Origin: Echinococcus granulosus
Taxonomy: Eukaryota; Platyhelminthes; Cestoda; Cyclophyllidea; Taeniidae
DNA: 21,289 nt
Direction: 5' to 3'
Assembly (NCBI RefSeq): GCF_000524195.1
Contig: NW_020170457.1
Span: 376,736-398,024 of the forward strand
Each line of letters starts with the position of its first letter. The first letter of the stretch is position 1. Under the pieces are notes generated by a model. The model saw nothing but the letters and a program-made list of their open reading frames with translations, was not told where the DNA came from and did no database searches. This document shows positions 15,351 to 21,289 of this stretch, piece by piece. The position numbers were made by a program, and so were the translations under genes.

Positions 15351-16080
15351 AAATACAAAATTAAGCGAGAACGAAGACTGAAAACTGATGGTACAAAGAC
15401 GAAATAGATAGAAAAAACACGAATGGAAACAAGAAAATTATTACTGTTGATAAACGGACAAAAATACCAAATAGGCCTTCGGTCACAATGAAATAAAACA
15501 CATTTTATCTAAGGAAAATAACATGAACGCTCAAATGCAAACCAATATTTTAGTTGTATAGACCAGAAATCTGATACGGCCATCCACGCCAAAAGCATTT
15601 CATCCCATTCCACTTCAAGCAAAAGTCAACACCTTTCGAAAGGGAACACCTATTTTAAATTTAAAGACGAGAAATCTGAAACTGCTCTCAATACCGAACG
15701 CAGATTAGAGAACTCCTTTAAGAACAAGCGGCATAACCGCTCACAAGCAAACTCATATTTTCCATTTGTAGAGGAGGCAGCTGGAATGCTACTCGACTCC
15801 CAACTTCGGTCAGCGCACTACTGCTACAGCGTACAGCGTGACCGCCCAATTGCATACCCACATTTCCGATTTATAGACCAGAAACCTGAAATGCCACTCG
15901 ACTCCGAAAGTAGATTAGAGAACTCCTAAAGGAGCATGCCCCAAACTGTAGTGTTAAATAATAACCAACCCGAAAAATGACATTTGAAACCTAAGCAGCA
16001 TGAAGGTTTTGACATTTGTATGCAAAATACGTTATAAAGACACCTTACTGAAATCAAGACATAGCCTGGCCAAACATTTG
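15351..16080 (+). repeat. Diverged tandem array, 105-bp period (35 codons)
   Basis: Units start at 15456, 15561, 15666, 15771 and 15876, exactly 105 bases apart. More eroded units start near 15351 and 15979. Unit starts resemble one another (GAC-CAG-AAA, GAC-GAG-AAA, GAC-CAG-AAA at 15561, 15666 and 15876), and unit ends carry a T-rich TATTTT or CATTT block. The units at 15666 and 15876 share the exact run AGATTAGAGAACTCCT and are more alike than their neighbours, which hints at a two-unit, 210-bp substructure. The period is a multiple of three and almost all length differences between the good units are absent, as expected if the array was once kept in a reading frame. Confidence 0.75.
15522..15929 (+). 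CDS. Possible exon or relic of a 35-residue repeat protein
   Basis: In the frame set by the 105-bp array the plus strand stays open for 135 codons, from just after a TAA at 15519-15521 to a TAA at 15927-15929. The units read as related 35-residue repeats. They begin DQKSDTAI, DEKSETAL, EEAAGMLL and DQKPEMPL, contain ERRLENS or ESRLENS, and end NQYFSCI, NTYFKFK, NSYFPFV and YPHFRFI. No initiator ATG lies at its beginning, so it would be an internal exon or a fragment. Upstream and downstream units in the same frame contain stops, which favours decay at the edges. The sequence is charged and polar with no membrane segment. I do not recognise the repeat. Frame conservation in a 105-bp array could arise by chance, so coding status is uncertain. 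Confidence 0.4.
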   Translation, partial: HERSNANQYFSCIDQKSDTAIHAKSISSHSTSSKSQHLSKGNTYFKFKDEKSETALNTERRLENSFKNKRHNRSQANSYFPFVEEAAGMLLDSQLRSAHYCYSVQRDRPIAYPHFRFIDQKPEMPLDSESRLENS

Positions 16081-16249
16081 CGCCCATTATATTGCTTTTA
16101 GCTCGACTTTTATGTTCCAGGGGCTTTAACTTGTTCAATTATCACAAACCAATAAAGAATGGAACTTTAACAATTGACATCGAGCTCATTTGCAAAAAAA
16201 TCAGAGCATAAAATATATGTGACGGTGGTAGCGAAGGCTAAGTACTCAC

Positions 16250-17040
16250 TGAAACTCCTACTAGACGGCAGTTACGGAGACACTAGCTACACCCCACGGT
16301 AGAGAAAGTGGACGATGAGAGCGATTGATTTTTGGTTCCCGGAGTCCCACCTAGGACCCAACCTTTTGGGTATTCGCCCTCTCACGCACTCGGTGCCAGG
16401 AGGCCGTAGTTCACTACATCTAGACCTCTGAACGGAGCGCCAAATTAGTCGTACTTTGTCAAGTTGGGCGAGGAACAAAAAGACTGGGCTTCAAGTTTTG
16501 CTTTCTCAGTTTGGTGGCTTCGTGAAACAGCTATTAAAGAATCCCAACCATTACCTCGTATTCGGGCGGAACAGTTTGAATGCTCTCAAGAGAGAAATTA
16601 TAATTTAAACATAAATGAAACGCTGGCAACGAATAAGTAGAAAATGCAGCTCCCTCCCTCTCGTCACAACTTAAAAACGGCCGGGAGCACTAGCATCAGC
16701 AGAGGCCATCCAACAGCGAAAAAAATTAACACGATATACATGAACCTATTGCACTCTCTAGGCCACGAAACACAATGAACTGTGACAGAACCCACCCAAT
16801 GCTGCCCACCTTATGTTGTGTCTCGACCCACAATATCTGACACCCCTCCTGACAAGATAAGTAAGACACGCCCCAAGTGCCGACGACCGTTCCTGATGTA
16901 AGATGGCATCGGCATAGGGTGGCGTGAGTTCTATTATATGGCGGGAAGTGTCACTATTCATGAAATCTAGTAGTGCTTGCCGAGGGGTTGTCATCTCCTC
17001 TGGATCTCTTCGCCTCTAGTTGACATTGCTACTCCAACAA
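16250..17040 (-). mobile_element. LTR-retroelement-like remnant
   Basis: On the minus strand a purine tract AGGAGGGG (16850-16843) directly precedes TGTCAGATATTG. A segment of 386 bases then runs to TTGACA at 16457, so its ends form the short inverted pair TGTCA and TGACA, as in many LTRs. Fourteen bases further on comes TGGCGCTCCGTTCAGAGG (16442-16425), which resembles a tRNA primer-binding site, though I cannot assign the tRNA. The area is more GC-rich than its surroundings. A purine tract before and a primer site after one LTR would be odd for a single element, so one of the two may be coincidence or a nested arrangement may exist. No reverse transcriptase, protease or integrase frame is present, and no second LTR copy was found in the window. 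Confidence 0.35.
16457..16842 (-). repeat. Candidate LTR, TGTCA...TGACA
   Basis: This is the proposed long terminal repeat inside the retroelement-like region. Its boundaries rest on the inverted terminal pentanucleotides, the purine tract outside one end and the primer-site-like motif outside the other. No clear TATA box or polyadenylation signal was located, and no target-site duplication could be established. Confidence 0.3.
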
Positions 17041-18380
17041 AACAGATCATCACTCGTGGTTCATGATGAGCCAAAAATTACGAATCGGACAAAGGTATTA
17101 ATTTAGGTATTCAGTTCACCATTTCTCGTGTTATTCGATATTCAATTGACGTTATTGCGCCCACTTTACCATCTTCTATCATAAATAATTTTTTTGCTGG
17201 TAATAAAGAATCTTCCTGAGTGTCATTTATGCTGCTTTCAATTTTGATATGACAGCTATAAAATGTGTGGCAGGTTACAATACTTCACTGGCTTGAAGTG
17301 AGTCAAAATATCCAAACGATATGTAGCGTGCTCATTTGTGAACAGCGCAAAGTGCTTCATATTTTCCCAATATATTTTACGCTGTTTGGAAGCAGAATTA
17401 CAGGAATCGGTGATAAAACTGAGCATTGTTGCAAAGTAGTCACTAGTTCAGCCTGCTACGCGCATTTGAGAGATTGCTAGACATCCTTTTGCCCCAAGTT
17501 ATCACTCCACCAGTTGTGTATAAGGCCATTTCATTTCATTGTGATGAAATGGTGTATGCAAACGTGCGCGAGTTTGCGGTCAGATAAACAAGTGAATCGT
17601 CACTCACATGCGCTCGAATTTGTCTCCAGTGATCAGAAAGGATTTACTCCTTCTGTCGACCACAGAAAGTATTTTGACCTCTCCTACACGCTAATCAGTA
17701 GCAAACACCTCATTAATAATTACAATATTACGCCATGTTGTTCTCTCAAATGATGAGTTTTCAAAGTAATTATTCGTGTAAATTGTGGAAATTGGTCTTA
17801 TTAGATCCGAGGCTAAATCTACTGATTAAACCTCATCAGATCTTCCGATATTTGGGCATTAAAATAAGAGTGCAGGTTTACCTGAATTAATCTGTAAAAT
17901 AATCGCAAAGCTTTGTAAATTTGATGGTGGCATTAGACATTAAGCAAGTGCATGCTGGAAGGTGCATTCAAATTCCCAATTATCCAACTCAATATTCAAC
18001 GTCTCGATGCCCCTACCTAGTTACTACCCAACATTTAATCTATAATTAGCAATCAACAATCTAAAGAAATACCTAGCTAATTGCAGGTTTGCCAATCACT
18101 AAATTGGTGGGAACACCACCAGGACCCCAATTCCACTGATGCGGGGACAAACAGTGGACAAATCCCGCCAATTAAAAATACAACACCTTCGAATGCGCAG
18201 ACGGATATGCACTCAGTCTATTATCCACAACGCCCTATCGCCATGGATTCCCTCCAGGATTCTCTGCTAATATATCACCGCCTTCGCTCTTACCTTGCTA
18301 GACATCCGCTTCTTATTTTCCTTTCTTTACACCTCACCAGTTTAGCAAAAGAAATCATTCCCGCATAACTAAACCAGTGC
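17041..18380. other. Stretch without a confident gene
   Basis: No gene can be called. A plus-strand frame of 95 codons (18081-18368) follows an AATTGCAG that looks like a splice acceptor, and contains an ATG in good context (CGCCATGG) near 18241. It is polar in its first half and hydrophobic in its last third. On the opposite strand a donor-like AAG-GTAAGA sits near 18297. These signals conflict and neither is convincing. A perfect nine-base-pair hairpin is at 17526-17552. Confidence 0.4.
17526..17552. repeat. Inverted repeat, nine-base-pair stem
   Basis: CCATTTCAT and ATGAAATGG form a perfect nine-base-pair stem with a nine-base loop. There is no T-run or gene next to it that would give it a role, so it is recorded only as a structure. 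Confidence 0.6.
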
Positions 18381-18392
18381 TCTCATTCACAT

Positions 18393-18935
18393 ACTACAAT
18401 AATTGCCCAATCTAACAGCTGTCAGTTTTGAGGGAATTGACAATTTTAGTTCAAGTCGATTACTTGAATCAAATTAATGGCTTTGCCGTCACTTACCCCA
18501 AAACTATCAAGACGCCTACACGTCTGCGATGGTGATGCAGCAGATGGACCAACCACATCAGTACATCTTGTCAAATCTAGTCCCATCAGGCGACGAATCT
18601 GATCATCCAACCTGTCTTCAGGAATAATAATGGGATAGGGGTATTTCAGCAGCAACTTCATACCTCATCAATACAAACAGGTGTGCAAAGGATACCTGAA
18701 GACCTCTTGTGCTGCGGTCTGGCCTGCGACCAGTACACGAGCAATCATGATCGGCCATTGATCTGGATATCACCCTGATCGCTGCTCGTGGATGCAACTG
18801 CCTTGAATCGACCGTCCAGATCTGATCTATCGACTGCCTCGACTCGGATGAGGGCGTTCGTGCCATCACTCGGCTTACATGCGCGGGACCCAACACTTGC
18901 CTTATTTGCTTCCTCCACTTAACATTCCAGTTCAT
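18393..18935 (-). CDS. Possible small exons of an unrecognised gene
   Basis: On the minus strand an exon-like segment 18663-18497 encodes MKLLLKYPYPIIIPEDRLDD and continues to QTCRRLDSFG. It ends at a consensus donor (GGG then GTAAGT, 18496-18491). It may be preceded by a 32-base intron (18695-18664, CAG-GTATCC to GATGAG) that joins in phase to an upstream frame ending HKRSSG. That upstream frame is protein-like (ALIRVEAVDRSDLDGRFKAV) but has an in-frame TGA at 18747-18745. Downstream, a possible acceptor TTGTAG before 18393 would join in phase to YVNESTGLVMRE and a TGA. I do not recognise the protein. Consistent phase at both junctions is suggestive. The internal stop means either a missed intron or a pseudogene. 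Confidence 0.3.
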
Positions 18936-19177
18936 TCGGAAACCTTTTAATTGTCAAAAAGGTTGTGAGGAAATGATACGCTTAAGGTGTACCTCACGGT
19001 CTAATCTGTTTCAAATGCGACTCCCTTCGTAATATCTCTACAAGAAAAGTTAGTATTTGTCAGTTGATATGCGCGAGAAAAAACAAGACACCTAAATTAG
19101 GTCAAGTGCGGAAGTAATGAAAAACGCCAAACAAATAGTGGCGAACTAGTCAAAATTACAAAACGACTACATGATTG

Positions 19178-20233
19178 GATAGCTACTTAAAGCGAAGCTG
19201 CGAAGCTAGTGCTTAGCATGTACTTATAATTGATAAATGTTCCTTGTAGCAAAATGTTTAAAAAAGCAAATTTGTTTGTCTTGCTTTTATTACAATTTTC
19301 GCATTCTAAACAGCTACATGCAATAGAATAATTTACACTCTTGTTTGAATACACCGATAAGCCAAATACCACCTCATGTGCGCCGCGCAGGTCGTTGCAG
19401 TGCTGAGGTGTGGTGGATTTCGTCATTTCGCTATTGCCACCGCTAGCTTTATCGCTCTCACAAATCGCTTTCTCATATGACTTGTTCATGTGTGGTGAGT
19501 AAGCGGGAGTCGAGTTCCAAGGTAACAGTGATTCTATTGTTATTAAATCCGGCTTAGAGTGAGCACTTTTAAAGTTTGTGATACTTTCATGCGCAAAGGC
19601 AAATTCACCATCCATTTGGCTGTTCCTGCTCGAGATGTCGTCCTTTGTAAGGCAGGATATTGGCACTTTCGAGCCACCGCATGCAGAGCTACGCCAGGTT
19701 TGATTCACCAAGTGTGCAACTTTCTTCGTGGTATGAAGGGACGCATTGACAAAGCGTTGACGTAAGAGGCGAAGTATGTCTGGGTGGAGGATTGTGTTTG
19801 CATATGAGAAGTAGGGGACTCCAGAGACTTAGCAATCGTGTATTGCGATTGACAAATTCGCCTGTGTTGAGTGAGGAAAAGAAGCAACTTCCATCAGTAT
19901 CCATGGCTCTGGAGTGTTTGCGTCTAACTCGCCTTCCTCTGTTCTGGCAGATAGTAATTGTTGCTTGGACTAGTCGGAGAAGTGTTTCTTTTCTGCTGGA
20001 GGACTTTTGGGATCTGGAGGATCGGGAGTCCGCTTATCACGGGTAGTCGGAGGGAGCTAATGTCTGCAAGCATTGATGGGCGGATATGGCTGCAAGGAGC
20101 AGATAATGCGTAACTAACTCTGGATGGCGCGTTTCCATTTAGAAGCGTGTGACGAGGGTCCTGAAAGTTTCCTCACTCCGTATCTGCAGTATTTCTGCGA
20201 CAATATGGGTGTTTATCGGCGGTTGACTATGGC
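19178..20233 (+). repeat. 1056-bp direct repeat, first copy
   Basis: This unit is repeated without spacer as 20234-21289. The long open frames on both strands translate identically in the two copies and I saw no base difference. The left boundary is sharp: the base at 19177 differs from that at 20233, and upstream sequence is unrelated. The last 720 bases (from 19512) are homologous to the decayed element at 2023-2832. The unit starts with a doubled octamer GCGAAGCT at 19191-19206. Its long open frames (19187-19711 minus, 174 codons; 19559-19765 and 19792-20046 plus) carry no motif I recognise. Confidence 0.97.
19512..20233 (+). pseudogene. Decayed element, related to 2023-2832
   Basis: The plus strand here aligns with the element at 2023-2832 through most of its length. 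In the frame of 19559-19765, KGKFTIH, DVVLCKAGYWHF and RIDKAL fall opposite related codons in the other copy (AFCQAED, RIDKAL). The reading frame then breaks with a TAA and shifts. 19792-20046 carries the NRVLRL block, and the later SIDGRIWLQGADNA block is back in the first frame. About 170 bases between RIDKAL and NRVLRL are missing relative to the other copy. The element does not end at the repeat boundary, since the left copy stays alignable right up to that point. Function is unknown. It may be a dead coding sequence or a non-coding repeat. Confidence 0.5.
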
Positions 20234-21289
20234 GATAGCTACTTAAAGCGAAGCTGCGAAGCTAGTGCTTAGCATGTACTTATAATTGATAAATGTTCCT
20301 TGTAGCAAAATGTTTAAAAAAGCAAATTTGTTTGTCTTGCTTTTATTACAATTTTCGCATTCTAAACAGCTACATGCAATAGAATAATTTACACTCTTGT
20401 TTGAATACACCGATAAGCCAAATACCACCTCATGTGCGCCGCGCAGGTCGTTGCAGTGCTGAGGTGTGGTGGATTTCGTCATTTCGCTATTGCCACCGCT
20501 AGCTTTATCGCTCTCACAAATCGCTTTCTCATATGACTTGTTCATGTGTGGTGAGTAAGCGGGAGTCGAGTTCCAAGGTAACAGTGATTCTATTGTTATT
20601 AAATCCGGCTTAGAGTGAGCACTTTTAAAGTTTGTGATACTTTCATGCGCAAAGGCAAATTCACCATCCATTTGGCTGTTCCTGCTCGAGATGTCGTCCT
20701 TTGTAAGGCAGGATATTGGCACTTTCGAGCCACCGCATGCAGAGCTACGCCAGGTTTGATTCACCAAGTGTGCAACTTTCTTCGTGGTATGAAGGGACGC
20801 ATTGACAAAGCGTTGACGTAAGAGGCGAAGTATGTCTGGGTGGAGGATTGTGTTTGCATATGAGAAGTAGGGGACTCCAGAGACTTAGCAATCGTGTATT
20901 GCGATTGACAAATTCGCCTGTGTTGAGTGAGGAAAAGAAGCAACTTCCATCAGTATCCATGGCTCTGGAGTGTTTGCGTCTAACTCGCCTTCCTCTGTTC
21001 TGGCAGATAGTAATTGTTGCTTGGACTAGTCGGAGAAGTGTTTCTTTTCTGCTGGAGGACTTTTGGGATCTGGAGGATCGGGAGTCCGCTTATCACGGGT
21101 AGTCGGAGGGAGCTAATGTCTGCAAGCATTGATGGGCGGATATGGCTGCAAGGAGCAGATAATGCGTAACTAACTCTGGATGGCGCGTTTCCATTTAGAA
21201 GCGTGTGACGAGGGTCCTGAAAGTTTCCTCACTCCGTATCTGCAGTATTTCTGCGACAATATGGGTGTTTATCGGCGGTTGACTATGGC
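20234..21289 (+). repeat. 1056-bp direct repeat, second copy, ending at the window end
   Basis: This is the exact second copy of 19178-20233, head to tail with no extra base at the junction. It finishes on the last base of the window, giving 2.000 units. It carries the second example of the element described at 19512-20233 (here 20568-21289). Because the end falls inside an alignable element rather than at a natural boundary, an assembly duplication at a contig end is a serious alternative to a real tandem duplication. Confidence 0.97.

Noticed and set aside
19187..19711. 174-codon open frame on the minus strand of each 1056-bp repeat, the longest in the window
   Set aside because: It overlaps in antisense the plus-strand frame that matches the element at 2023-2832, has no recognised motif, and appears twice only because the DNA is duplicated.

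Overview
This looks like nuclear DNA of an animal, about 21 kb, AT-rich and poor in genes. The strongest clue is histone H2B. The copy near 3.4 kb carries the animal-type core ([17 protein letters not shown], then [17 protein letters not shown]), unlike plant or fungal H2B. A possible 32-nt intron near 18.7 kb would fit a flatworm, but that is an inference. There is no bacterial-style operon, and most open frames longer than 60 codons look like chance. No complete, intact protein gene can be called with confidence.

Layout. 1-2022: no supported gene. 2023-2832 (+): a decayed element of unknown family that recurs inside the repeats at the right end. 3114-3129 (-): a hairpin shaped like a histone mRNA 3' stem-loop. 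3277-3501 (-): the C-terminal 74 residues of H2B, nearly perfect but cut off at the 5' side. 3502-8145: nothing supported. 8146-8481, 12721-13040 and 13496-13824 (-): three older H2B pseudogenes that keep the start region and C-terminal end but carry stops, frameshifts and a deletion. Two of them also share 5' flanks (8482-8800 and 13041-13300), so they arose by DNA duplication rather than retroposition.

15351-16080 (+): a diverged tandem array with a period of exactly 105 bp (35 codons). It stays open in one frame for 135 codons (15522-15926) with no obvious start codon, so it resembles an exon of a repeat protein or its relic. 16250-17040 (-): LTR-retroelement-like sequence, with a purine tract, a TGTCA...TGACA segment of 386 bp and a primer-binding-site-like motif. 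18393-18935 (-): weak evidence for small exons of an unknown gene with consistent splice phase but one in-frame TGA. 19178-21289: two identical 1056-bp direct copies, the second ending on the last base of the window, which suggests a contig-end assembly artefact or a very recent tandem duplication.

The main biological story is repeated duplication and decay of an isolated H2B gene. All four recognised copies are on the minus strand and no H2A, H3 or H4 partner was recognised. Two further unexplained signals are the unknown element shared between the left part and right end, and the 35-codon repeat array.
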